From the NCBI GenBank assembly GCA_030068075.1, contig CM057826.1:68297312-68361311 (forward strand): 64,000 nt of DNA. The letters run 5' to 3'. Origin of the DNA: Paguma larvata (lineage: Eukaryota > Chordata > Mammalia > Carnivora > Viverridae). Shown here piece by piece: positions 1 through 11,885 of this stretch (position 1 is the stretch's first letter; every line of letters begins with the position of its first letter). The notes under the pieces were generated by a model. That model saw nothing but the letters and a program-made list of their open reading frames with translations, had not been told where the DNA came from and searched no databases. Position numbers and translations under genes: made by a program.

Positions 1-72
1 TAGAAATTTGTGTCAGTGCTTTGCTGGCTTGCTAGAAAATATCTCTAGGCTCCAACGCACTCTCACAGCTCA

Positions 73-110
73 TCCCCCCCCCCACCCCGCCCACGCTCCC
101 TACCCTTTGG
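73..110. repeat. C-rich low-complexity tract
   Basis: This is a run of C with a few A, G and T (CCCCCCCCCCACCCCGCCCA and following). It is low complexity with no further assignment. Confidence 0.6.
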
Positions 111-1171
111 GGGAGCAATTCTCAAAACTTGAGATTTATGGTTCAGAGAGCTGATAGTGGCTATAAAGTTTTCTATTTTCTCTTTTCTTTAATATTAATG
201 CAGGGAACGAGGCATTATCATTCATTATTTTAGTTCATGAGTATCCTGTGGGCTTGAAATATGGTTTCTTGGGGATATGGCTTACCTCTGTTTAATAGGG
301 GAAATGTGTGGACTTCGGCAACGAGCTTCCTTTACCACCGAATATTTTTAGGCAGTTGGTAGAAAATTCACATTAGGAACAGAACTTTAATATATGTGCC
401 ATATCCAGATTTGGTTTGAAAATTTAAAGCTGTACAAAATATTAATTCATTCTGAGCCCCAGAAGTGAAATATCACAAATCGGAGACGAGCCAGCCGGTA
501 TATTATTGTTAGAAATTGAAATGATACGCTCTTCTCATTGTCCTGTGTTCAGAGATGTACACTATTTCCAGCTAGTTTGATCTACAGTAGTGTTAGGTAG
601 GTTTTAGTTTATAATTAGCACTCCCTTTTCGATCCCCAGATCTTGAAAACCAAATCATGTCTCTGAGTCATTAATAGAGAACATACATTGTTTTTAATTT
701 TGGCTTGCCCAGTTTTTATTAGCCTCCACTATCTAGCTTCTAATGTGAATTTGCTTTTTCTAATTTTTTTTTTAGAAAAATTTTTCTGGTTAATTTTCTC
801 CTTAAGTACATTACCACAGGCTCTGACTAAATCTGAATGGACGCAGTTTCCCTGTTTGTTGTGCTTTAACAGATTCATTGGGCCCTCAACTTTGAATTTA
901 ACACTTCTTGCTTTATTTTAGGCCTAAGTTTTAAGGAACAAATCTAAACAAGGAGCCTAAAACTGAAGCCAAAAATATGAATAGGCAGTTTATTTTTAAC
1001 TTTGAATAGGTCGCTTAAAGGTCTCGCTTATATATTGGGCAGTTGAATCCATTTTGACACCATATAATGATTTAAATGAAGTTTAGTTCAGAGCAATTAT
1101 TATTGTAAAAGCAGCCTTTTGCTAAAGGCTTACAATACCTTGACCGATAGGTAGGAGTTCTGATAATCATA

Positions 1172-1396
1172 ATCACAATGACTTAGCATTTATCGCAAGC
1201 TTACTATGTGCCAGGCACTGGACTTGTTTTCTCTCCTTGTAGCCTCATCTGCAAGGTCAGTACTGTTATCACCCCATTGTATAGATGAGGAAACAGGCTA
1301 AGCGAGGGTAAGTAACTTGCCTGAGATCCTGTCGTTAGTAGCGGAGTCGGGATTCAGACGCCCTTAGACGCCCAAGTCTCAGCTCTTTATTCACTT
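1172..1396 (+). repeat. MIR SINE
   Basis: This ancient tRNA-derived mammalian SINE is recognised by its core and tail phrases: TTACTATGTGCCAGGCACTG, then ATGAGGAAACAGGC, then AAGTAACTTGCC, then GGGATTCAGACG. The order matches the MIR + orientation along most of its length. Confidence 0.85.
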
Positions 1397-2514
1397 AATT
1401 CATAATAAATATTTTGAAAGAAGTTAAAATGAGACCGATTTCAAGCATTCCTGGCAAGTCTTTAAGTAAGTCCTACTGACACCCTGAAACTTAAGGCAAA
1501 CCCAGTTCTAAAAATGGCTCATGTGACCCGTAGAGGGATGTTTCATGTCAGCGTACCTCTGAACTTCACATGCTCGGGGGCGTACGTGTTTTCAAACCAA
1601 AGTAGAGCACGATCGAGCGGCTTGTGGGGTCAGAACATGAGGACGGACTAACATGTGTCATTCACTCTCCCTACTTCAGTTGTGCTGAAACAGGTCATGA
1701 TTAGCAGGACTATTGAAAGCGTATCTCTTTGGTACCCTGAGTCATTTTTCAGAGGCTTAAATCTGATTAACAGAATCAATAGCACAGTGTAGGCATTGGT
1801 TGGATACATTGCAAAGCCTCGCGACCAATGGCCTCAACATCTCAGCTTGTTAATATGACATGTTGGGGACAGCGTTACCTTGTTTGTAAGCAGCACAGCC
1901 GCAAGGAATTATTGTGTCCATTATTATTACTAGTTGTACTTGCTGCTATTGTTATTTTAAAACCCACCAGTTTCTCACAAATTTGTGGAGTTTTATAACA
2001 CATTTTTTGCAAATTCGAGAAAAAGGGGTAGCGATTCTACGAGGAGCAGGGCTGCCTGGAAAATTAGTAACATCTTGAGAATGAAGTTCAGGAACTGCAG
2101 CAGCCGTGTGCAGCTCCAGGATTTCGCACAGCAAGGATGTGGCACCTGTTCTTGGGGGCACTTGCGAGGGATGGGGAGACCACCCAGCAGCACAGCAGAG
2201 AACGAGGTTCACACCACTCACGCGGACTTCCTCTCTCACCTGCCTCTCCTCTCCTGATAAGGAAATCAGAACAGCAAGACTCCCGGAATCAATGAAAAGA
2301 CAGGTCTGACTGGAATGGAAAGTATTTGAAAAATAACACTGGAGAGATTGGGCCAGATTAGGGAGGGCCATTAATTCTGTTCTGAGGAATTTAGAACTTA
2401 TCTAGAAGGCAGTAGGGAGTAGTAGGATTTTGATGGGAAGACTCATTTGGGCCTTATCATATAAATACATTGAAATAATTTACCTTAGAGCTAGATGCTG
2501 GCTGGTTATATAAT

Positions 2515-2765
2515 CCTAGCTGGCACGTAGTGACCACTTATCCATCCCTACACATTCATGGATCTTGTCTTATCCATGCTTTACCCAACTGTGTGGTAGG
2601 CACTATTACTGTTCTCATTTTGCCGGTGAGGAAACCGAAGCACAGAGAGGTCAGAGAACTTGTCGGAGACCACGCAGCTCAGGAGTGATGGAGCCTGGAG
2701 TTGAGTTTGAGCCAAAGGCATTCTGACTCCACTGTTCATGCTTGTAGCTCTTTTCCATACAGTGA
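2515..2765 (+). repeat. MIR SINE
   Basis: TGAGGAAACCGAAGCACAGAG, CACGCAGCTCAGGAG and the later 'gagccaaaggcattctgac' region (described in part) follow MIR + order. The copy is diverged and its left end is uncertain. Confidence 0.7.
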
Positions 2766-3269
2766 TGTTCAGAAGCTCATTCCATAAAAAGTACCGGTGC
2801 TTAGGGAGAAATTCTTATCTCAGAGACGTTAATACCCTTTTCTTGAATTTCTCTTGTTTCTGTATTGTCTTCTGTGTCCCTTCAGCTTCTTTGCCATAGG
2901 TGCGGAGTTTTATTTTTATTTTTTTTGCATAGGCTTTTATGATGTTTTTATTAAGTAGAATTGCTACATCAGTAACATTTCCTGGGTTATTAATTTAATC
3001 AAATAACAGAATTTCTGACCTTTTGATAGGATGTGTTTACCATTTTAGAAGATTTATTGCAGCTGTTTCTTGAAATGTTTATATTCAAAAATGCTACATA
3101 AAACCATTCACTAAACTCTACATGGGTTTTTGGTACAGTAACGTCATTAAATTTGTGGCTACAGAAAAATGTACAGTGGCCATAGAAGGATACATCTCAG
3201 TATTATTTTTCTCATTGGTCAACCCATCAGTACTTCCTGAACTGTGTGTAGCCATCAGGCCAATGTTGC

Positions 3270-3560
3270 AGACACTCTAATGTGACAATAGAAAGTACTC
3301 GATGTAATCTAGCTCCTCCAAGAGCTTGCAGTTGAATGCGAGAAAAACATATCCACGAAAATGACAGCAAAAAGAGAAACGAAGTAAGTTATGAGATTGA
3401 CAATGTCAGTCAAAAAGAGAGAGGACTTCTTCAGGGGGAAGCCCTTGTGCCATGCTGACTTGAGGGGCAAGGTGAAATTCAGGTCTCCGGGCTTAAGCCA
3501 CGATCCTGACTTGAATGACTGAGGGAGCTAAAAATGCAGCTTCTTGGAATCCACTTCCAG
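3270..3560 (-). repeat. Possible L2 fragment (antisense)
   Basis: CTCCAAGAGCTTGCAGTT followed by an A-rich segment and AGGACTTCTTCAGG resembles the reverse complement of the L2 3' region. It is diverged and the identification is weak. Confidence 0.35.
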
Positions 3561-3825
3561 AAAGTCTGATTCGTTAAATTTTATGAGATTGTTAGAGGGA
3601 TCTTCGTTTTTAACAAGCGCTCCAGCAGTTTCTCCTGCAGGTGATATTCATTCCGCACTTGGGGAACAGTGGCTTAACGCGTAGGAGGAGATGCGTCTGA
3701 ATTCAAGACAAGGAAGAAGCAGGGCCCGGAAGATTTGAGTAAATGGAACGGCAGCATTGGTGTGGAGAAAAGACAGCCTTTGTTACGTGAGGGTGTGTAC
3801 AACCCAGGGAGCTCTGGTGACAGAG

Positions 3826-3841
3826 AGAGAGAGAGAGAGAC
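3826..3841. repeat. (GA)n microsatellite
   Basis: About eight GA units. Short and unremarkable. Confidence 0.7.
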
Positions 3842-4589
3842 CAAGCTAGTCTGAGAATAAAGACCCAGACAGATTAAGATTCTGGGAGGCAGCTCATTCA
3901 GGGTGGTCAGAACAAACACTTCCTTCTGCCCCACTAAACAAACTATCTCATTTGCTTCATCCATACATAAGATTCTATCTTACCTGCTGATGCAAACAAG
4001 AACCAGGTGACTCTTTGGGGCTTTGGTCTTTCTCATAACATTTTTTAAATTTCTGTATACAATTTTTGTTATAAAATGGCTTTTACAAAGTGCAAGTGGG
4101 GTAAGAATCAGAAAGCCACATACAAATAGAGAAGAAACAGGCATGATATCAAGCAGTAAGAAATGGTCATTTTGGACCAGCAGTCCAGAAGGAAAATGTG
4201 TGCTTGGGAAGAAAGGACAGAAGAGCAAGCAGTTCCTGTAGTATTCTAATTATATAACACAGAGTTTTGGAAGGTACATTGAAGAAGTGGGAGCTGCCTA
4301 TTGTCCGTGACCTTTTGTGCTTGTCAGTTCATGTTTTCTTCTCCCTGATGGTTAGTTAGACTCCGATGATAAAAGGAGTATATCTAAATGGAGCCATGAT
4401 TTGGTTATGATTAAAGGTCAACAGTGACGTATATTTAATCACTATTTACTACTTATATATTGGGTTAGACAGCAGTCGTGTTTTTAACCGTATAATATGT
4501 CCTGATTCCTAGAAAATGAGACCATTATTTGATTGATAGGTTCCTTTTTAAATATTAGTAAGTATAGGAAAGTAGATGAGACAACAATG

Positions 4590-4720
4590 AGGAGAACTGA
4601 GTCTTAACTCCATTACTTACTAGGTGTGTTCATTTGGGCAGGGGGCTTCAACCCATACCTCGTGTTCCCATTTATAAATGAGTTAGAGTGCTAGTTTAAT
4701 AAATGGTATTCTTAATATTG
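4590..4720 (-). repeat. MIR fragment (antisense)
   Basis: The order 'taactccattacttactagg', 'catttgggcag', CCCATTTATAAATGAG resembles the antisense MIR pattern (state of accumulated loss, cutoff phrase, 'cctcatttgtaaaatg'). Diverged. Confidence 0.45.
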
Positions 4721-5132
4721 ATATTTGAAAGGCAATTAGTTACTTTCCTAGTTTCTGTCAAAATTAATGGTAGCTTCCATGACAAATTTTTATGGGTACT
4801 TTGAATTATACATTTGCATGTGTCAGAAATAGTTCCTATCATCAACCAGTTTGAAATACACTGGTGGTCAGAAATAGCTTACTGGCATTTACTCACAAGG
4901 GCTTTTTTCTCAGTTCTTTTGCAGAATCAAATACGATCAAAATATATTGTCAGTTCACTGTGGTGTATTTAGAATGTTCTACAGTGGTGAAGATGCGGAA
5001 ATACCAGTTCTGTCACTTAGAGAACCATTCTGTGGGCCACATCCAAGGCCGCAGTGGTCAGCTGATTTCATACAAAATATTTTCCAGGGCTAACTGGAAA
5101 ATTGCATTGCCGTTGGCAGGTTTTCTGCACCT

Positions 5133-5175
5133 GTTTTTTTCTTTTCTTTTTCTTTTTTTTTTTTTTTTTTTTTTT
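5133..5175. repeat. Poly(T)/T-rich tract
   Basis: A T-rich tract ends in an uninterrupted run of 23 T. No SINE body is recognisable at either side, so it is not assigned to a retroposon. Confidence 0.85.
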
Positions 5176-8100
5176 GCCCCGTGGAGTCTTATACCTGGGA
5201 AACATGGAAAAATGTTCCTTCCCTAAATTGAAAAACTCAGCTGTAGCCTAAATGAAATGGGATAAATTATCTTTTTTCACAATTATCCATTAAAGGGAGA
5301 ATTAGAATTAATATTAATCACAGATGTTTCATCAAGTTTTATTATCAACCAGATTGACTGCCAAAGTGCTTTCTGGAAGACATTTTCTCTCCCTCCCCCA
5401 CCTGCTACTGAGAACAAACTGTTATTATGGGTCCTTAGATAAAGATTAATGGTTTTGGCAATTCATTTGAGGAAATCTGTATTTTACTGTACACTCCACT
5501 TCCGTTCAAGGCATTTCTGAAAAGCGAGGCTTGTCATTTCCCTGATAAAATTACACAACGAAGACACAAGAAAGTAGGATTCTCTCTACCATCAGAAACT
5601 GCTTAATCAGTACACAGTCCAAGATCAATATCACCAAAACCATACATGTATATTTAATTGTGGCACCTTGTTATAGATAAATTAAGCAAAATGTCTATTT
5701 AATCCAGCTATTTTAGCAGCTATATTTTACCCATCACACTTAAATTACTTTAATATTACTTACAATTTCTATGTCCTCTTTCTGGGATAATTCATTACCA
5801 ACTGCATGACCCTTATAATAATTATATTTGGTAATGTCTCCTCCATTTGCAGAGTACACCATAGATGAGTATTATGTTCCTTAAGGCTCTCAACTTGTAA
5901 ACAGTATTTATCAGTTTCTAGCTAAATTAAGCAAAAATAGAGGAACTTTCTCCCTGGTAAAGAGATTGATGTGTTTATCTGAAGACCTCAGGATGAACAG
6001 TAACCAAGGCAATGCTGTGGATCCAGAACCTAGAAACAGGTGGATAATTAGAATGACCTCGTCAAGACCCAACCATGCTGCGTTCTCAGCTCTAACATGT
6101 CTGCCTTCCTTGTGTCACTGTTCTTGGGATTCCAGTTCCTGGGAGAAGGAATTAGGTTGGCATAGATAACTCTCCTTTGAAAAGAATAAAGAACACCTTG
6201 ATTGACAAGCCCACCAAGACTGCATGAAATCAGGAAAAAGGAGCTCTTGAAAGTTTTTGTGGTGATGGTTTGGTTTTGAGCCTGAGGGAGATTAGGCATT
6301 GATGCCGAATAGGCAGAATCAGCCCCTGGCCAAAAAGGGCGTATTTCGTTGCCGAACACTAGTGGAGAAGATGTGGAATTGCTCAAAACAAATAGAAAAT
6401 CTATGTAGCAAATCCTTTAAGTGCACCCAGGGCAGAGCATCAATTTAACATTTATATTTCTAGTTGTTGTACACTAATATTTTATCTTTGTCTAATACTT
6501 TTGCACACTTTACCACGTCCCAACCAATTAAAGAAAGTGACTCATGTTTTTCAGTTTCAGGGTTTCTCTCACATTCCTTTGCTTTTCTTTATTTTAATGG
6601 GAAAAAGCAAAAACTCCAGGCAGATAATGGAAAATACCCTATATGCTGATTTACAGCTTCCTTTCAATGACCTCCGCAGGATTTAAGAAAAGCAGAGTGG
6701 AATGGGTTAAGCCCCATTCCTGCCCTGTCCAACTCTAGCCAGATTCGGGATCAGTCAGATGTGAACCCACATCCTTGCACTGAATCCTCCGTTGGGGTGA
6801 GCAACAAATACAGACCAGTTGTCTCTTCCTTCAAGGATTCACGTGTTTGTGGTGAAAGATGCCACCTTAATTCCTCCGGCTGTTCTTAGGAAAGTTGCTT
6901 GAAGTTTTTAAAATAACTTTAGTCCCATTTCTGAAGTCCTATTTTAAATGTGGATCCCAAACATGAAGACAGCACTTGATCAGATCTGACAAAGCAGCAG
7001 CCCAGTGTGATACAAGTTCAGTTTGCAGCTCAGGTGGGTTTTATTTTTCTGGAGATACACCTGTGCTTATAGTCCCTACTACTCTCTTCTTCACTTGATT
7101 GTATTGAACTCGATCCCACTTTGAAATACCATTTCACTAGCTGTCTTCAAGAGCTAGTTACTCCATCCAAATAATTTACTCATAAACCTAGTTTCAGATC
7201 TATCTCAAGTCCCTTGATGAGAATTAAGTAATACCCTGAAAGTGACTAAGCGGGGGGCTGGAGGAAGGAAGGCGGTGCCTAATATGCCTTCAGAGTTGGT
7301 CCTGAGCATTGTTAGTCCTGTTTTTGTAACGCACCATTAGGCGGTTTTGCACTTCCCGGTACTACGCTGTAATCTTTTCATCTGGTGTCTTACTGCTCTA
7401 CTAAAGGCGTCATGCCACCTACATGGCTGCTCCACTACATTGTCCCCTGTGCAACCATGCCATGAGTCCTTCTGCTCCCCAACAGGCCTATGTCGAAAGT
7501 ACCCCTGGTGCTTTGAATCTTTAACTAATGTTTGCCAGGCCCAACGTGTAACCAAAGCCTAGATATCTTCGGAAGCTACTCTAGGATATAGCTATGGAGG
7601 GGCTTCTTGCACTGATAATCTAAAAACAAAAATGACACACAGTCGCTACCTCCATATGTTTAGTTCCTAGAGTGAACGTGGCACAGGTATTCAATAAATG
7701 CTTTTTAACTGCCTCATGTCTGGTATGCCCTTCAGATTAGCAAGTGTATCCAGATTGTCAAAAGGTCCTAATTGAATCTGCCCCTTCCGCGCTTTTAACG
7801 TCTTTGTGCCCAAGTTTGATGTAGAATTTAGCACACTGAACTAGGTCCTGTAGTTCAGAGAGCCTCCAACCCCTGTCTAACAAATTCCTTGCTTCTTTCT
7901 TCAGAATGGTGATGACAGTTTCAAATTTTGTATCTTACTCTCTAAAATATTAGGTCTTGACGGCAGGGACTGTTGTATCTCTTCTCTCTCATTGTAAACA
8001 AAGTGGCACAAGGAAGGGAAGGGGAGAACAGGTGAAGGATGGAACCATCTACCTCTGCGAGAATCCAGGGGATTCCAGCGGAGACCACCAGGGCTTCGAC

Positions 8101-9349
8101 AAGGACGATTCCTGCTTTCTAGCATTTTTGATCTATGCATATTTAAAGAAAATGAGAAGGCAGACAATGCTAAGTATTTTTGAAATTCTGCTTTGTATTT
8201 GTAGAGGAAGTTTTCAACTGAAATGGGGTAGAAAGAAATAATTGGTGTTGATTTTATCCCCTTGAGGAAATGTGAACAGGTATCATTTTAAACAAGCACG
8301 ACATACGAAAATTAAGATTTTACAAAAGATAAACTGCAGAGTGATCATTCCATTTGCAGAAGTGGAATTCTTTTCAATAACCCTAGAGCATTTTTTAAAT
8401 GATCTGACTTCTAAAAGTCCAGTTTACATATACTTTTCAGAATCAAATTGGTCGCAAAGGGCGAAAGTAGTTGGAAATTTTGAAAAGATAGCTGGAGCCG
8501 AGTGGGAAGAACACTTCTTTGGGAGTGCAATGAAATTCTCAGTGCCTGAGAATTGAGATAAAACTTCATAAACCTCTTCCTTACTAATATGGCAGCGAGG
8601 AGTGTGAGGGTGTTGGGGGTGTGTGCATGTGTGTTGTATTGCCGAGGGCAGGTTGTGACAATAGCCCTGGCCTTGACTGGAGTCGTACATGTAAAAAAAA
8701 CAGTATTATACTGTGCAGAGAATAGGGGCTGGTAGCTACTTATGAGAAATAACAGTTCTATAACTTCATTAGTTTTTCAAATTAGTATCACAGACAGCTC
8801 CCACTTTTCACCACTGTGCTTTCTGGAAATAGAATCATAAAGCAGAGAGTTGTAAAGTGCCTCCCATTTTCCTCCAGGAGTAATATCTTAATTGAGACTG
8901 TATCTCTGACCATATATTTCAGAAAAAATAAATCATAACTATGACTGACCCGATGTCAGAGGCAAAGATGCAGTGGCCATAACCTTCCACAGTTATTTAA
9001 AATAGTAAAATTATACTCTTTTCTATAAAAGGGATATAAATGTATTCCACACATTGATTTTACATGCTCTCTAAAGAATATGTTCAGCAAATAAAAAGTT
9101 CAACTAAACTATTTCATAAATTTTAGCAGAACTAGCTATACTATAAATTCATTAAATATTTAATTCCTAATAATTTGGTTCTTTGTATTTAAGAGGAGCT
9201 TTGGGGATGATGTCTTTGCTCTAGTTCTGTCCAAGGTAGTTTGAGGGCACGTTTTTCTCATGATGAATGTCCCCGGGCCACACCAGCCTCTTCAAGATCC
9301 TTTTCCCAAGTCCGTTAAACTTTGGTTCGGTTACTTGGGCCCTTTGAAA
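5176..9349. other. Intronic stretch without recognisable features
   Basis: I see no gene, no young repeat and no clear old repeat over most of this stretch. Short phrases near 7680-7710 (CAATAAATGCTTTTTAACTG) and ~7960-7980 (GACGGCAGGGACTGT) could be scraps of L2 or MIR. The open frames on both strands are short and look random. Confidence 0.6.
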
Positions 9350-9442
9350 TGCCCGAATTCATGTTTCTAAACCTGTAAAATGAGGAGATTGAACTAGACT
9401 GTCCCCCAGGTTCACAACCTCGAGTTCTGTGATTCAGCGATT
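9350..9442 (+). repeat. MIR-family fragment
   Basis: TGTAAAATGAGGAGATTGAA followed by CTAGACTGTCCC and GTTCTGTGATTCAG is the familiar MIR/MIR3-type tail phrase. Orientation and subfamily are uncertain. Confidence 0.45.
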
Positions 9443-9964
9443 TAAGCTTGCAGGTTGGTGTAACGATGCCAGAGTGCTGGATGTTTAGCTGCTGACAGAT
9501 GATGAGACTTGTCTCCAGGTTCCAGGTACCCACGTCTGCATTTTCAGGCTAATCAGCATGACTGCAAATAAAAGCCACCAACAGAACCCTGACCTCCCGT
9601 TTGGATTTAATGCTTGGCTGATATTTTGCTGTCATCTGCCTTTACCCTTCACAAGAATGCCTTGAAAACAACCACCGGGTTATAAGTAGAAGCTTTTTGA
9701 AAAGTACTTTAAAATCATTTTGCTTTATACAAATATGTTTTAGTGCATCTTAATTGAATGTGGGGAAAAAACCACTCTATCTTGACAAATAAGCCACTTA
9801 TTCACATTTATAGCAGCCTTAAGGACCTACTTACATGGCAGGAAACTCACATGCCTACTCAGTTACTGGCTTTTATATTTTCCTTTTTCTCCTCCAAGCT
9901 TGTGATTTTGCAGGCATTTATAGCATATGAGTAAGCAAACAAGCATTTTCTGGGGTGACCTTGT

Positions 9965-10700
9965 CTTTCATTCATTTGTCCTTTCTTTCCTTCCTTCATT
10001 CAACAGATGTTATGGAGGGCCATAGTGCTGGACAGATAGTATTTTAGAATCTGTGTGTGCAGTGGAGAAAAAAATAGTCAAAAAAGAAAAAAAAAAAAAA
10101 GCCTTGCTTTATAGACCCTACACTCTAGGGGGGAGCCAGGGAGTTCAGATGGGGATAAACAGGGAAATAAGTAAACATGAAATATGTCAGGTAGTTGGTA
10201 AATGCTATGATGAAAAAAAATAAAACAGGAGAATGGAGAATATAAAAGTGGAGAAATTGCTATTTTCTATATAAGAATATAGAAATATATTTAAATATAC
10301 TTATAGGATCATCCATCTATATAATTATAGGGTAAGGTACCTGTATATAATAGAGAAGTAGGGAGAGGTAGACCAGGAAAGGTGTTTCTAATAGTTAACA
10401 CTCGAGGAGGGGCCTAAAAGAAGTGAGGAAACAAGCCACGGGTCTGTCTGGCCAAAGGGTTGTCCAGGTAGAGAGAACAGAAAAACAGCAAGGGCCTGGG
10501 GAGGGTTGTGCGCCTGCATGCTTGGAGAGCTCTGTAACTGTGTGTCAGCGTGTGTGACAGAGTGGGAGGCGGGGTCATGGTTGACCACAGTAAGGACCCA
10601 GGATTTTCGTCGGAGCGAGAGGGGAGCTGTTGGAGGCTTTTGAGCAGAGGCATGACATGATCGGACTTGGGTTCTACCAGAATCCCTCTGGACTCCTGTC
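9965..10700 (-). repeat. L2 LINE fragment (antisense)
   Basis: About 700 bp follow the reverse complement of the L2 3' end in order: TTCATTCAACAGATGTTATG, ACACTCTAGGGGGGAG, AATGCTATGATGAAAAAAAA, CAGCAAGGGCCTGGGGAG, and TTTTGAGCAGAGGCATGACA. This is a strong assignment for an ancient element. An A-run at ~10087-10100 and AT-rich sequence near 10270-10345 have expanded inside it. Confidence 0.8.
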
Positions 10701-11649
10701 CACATGTCCGGACTGGAGCAGAATCCTTTATTTCTCTGGCTGGATGGGATGCTCTGGATTTGGTCCACTAAAGGGAATAGCTTTTGAAAAATAGATGGTG
10801 CAGGAAATGTTACATATGCCGTGGAGTAGACATTCATGGATCAAATACCTACATTGGAGAGAAAAAGAAAAAAAAAAATAGAAAGATACAAAGTCGCTGT
10901 TGATGCAACTTATTAACAAACTCCTATCCTTATTGAATTTAAGGTAAAAATTAGGGAATCTGTTGCATCTGTTACTTTTCCGAGGCATCAGGAAGGCCAT
11001 TGACTCTGTCTTTATGTAAACAGGCAGGTGGCTTTGGGCTCAGCAGGCCCCTCCCCAGATGGAGCCCTCTCAGTTGGGTCTTGGATAAGAGGAGTTTCTG
11101 CTTTATATGTTAATGCTGGTTCTTGCGCCACTACTTGTCAGCAGGTTCTCCAGGCCAAGACCAAAGCACCACAGGGCTGGGAGCAGGCAAGGGCTGCCTG
11201 AAGCCCCAGGGCTGCCTTAAGTCAGAGACAGCCGTGCCGGGCTGAGAACTCTCTCCTTGCCCAGGCGAGTGTGTCCTAAGAATGCTGCCAATTTTCCCAG
11301 TTTTCTTTTTGGAACATTTGGTGACTATGTTTTGTTTCCTATTTTCTCCTATGGTGGTGCATCTGGGTCCTTAGAAGCACATCGGTTACAGTAATATAAT
11401 ATTAAAAGGCTTCTTCTCCACTTGCACCTGATGAGGAACTATGCGGAGGGCATGTCTCTGCAGGCAGAACCTCCACTTGGTTTTTTACTAAAACCTCTTG
11501 CAAATGCTTAAGATTACACAGTCAAGTTCTACCAAGTTTTAACCTACTCCCAGACTTTTTTGGAAGGACTTTTAAGAGCTTCTGGGAAATTATGCAACAA
11601 ATATTTGAAGTAGGGCAGTCATGAAGAGAAGTATGATTTATACTATAAA

Positions 11650-11885
11650 CTGAGGTTGTATAGTTTTGGCCTCAGAGAGACTTGGATTTGAATACCCGTT
11701 CTGCCATACATGAGCTATGTATGTCCTCGGCTCACTACTGATCCCAGTAAGCCTCAGTTTCCTCGTCTCTGAACTGAAGATAATAATACCTGCCTTGCAG
11801 AACCGTTCTGAGGATTAAATTTAATAAACCTGGCACAGTGCCTGGTGTGTAGAAAGAGTAGATAAATGGTAGCTATTATAATAAT
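11650..11885 (-). repeat. MIR SINE (antisense)
   Basis: GACTTGGATTTGAATACCC, CCTCAGTTTCCTCGTCTCTG, GATAATAATACCTGCCTTGC, CTGAGGATTAAAT and GCACAGTGCCTGGTGTGTAG appear in antisense MIR order. The element is nearly full length. Confidence 0.85.

Noticed and set aside
4864..5226. 120-codon open frame on the + strand in intron 2
   Set aside because: Its C-terminal part is translated poly(T), giving a phenylalanine run. No coding character.
10388..10837. 149-codon open frame on the minus strand
   Set aside because: It lies mostly in an antisense L2 3' region, which is noncoding even in the intact element.
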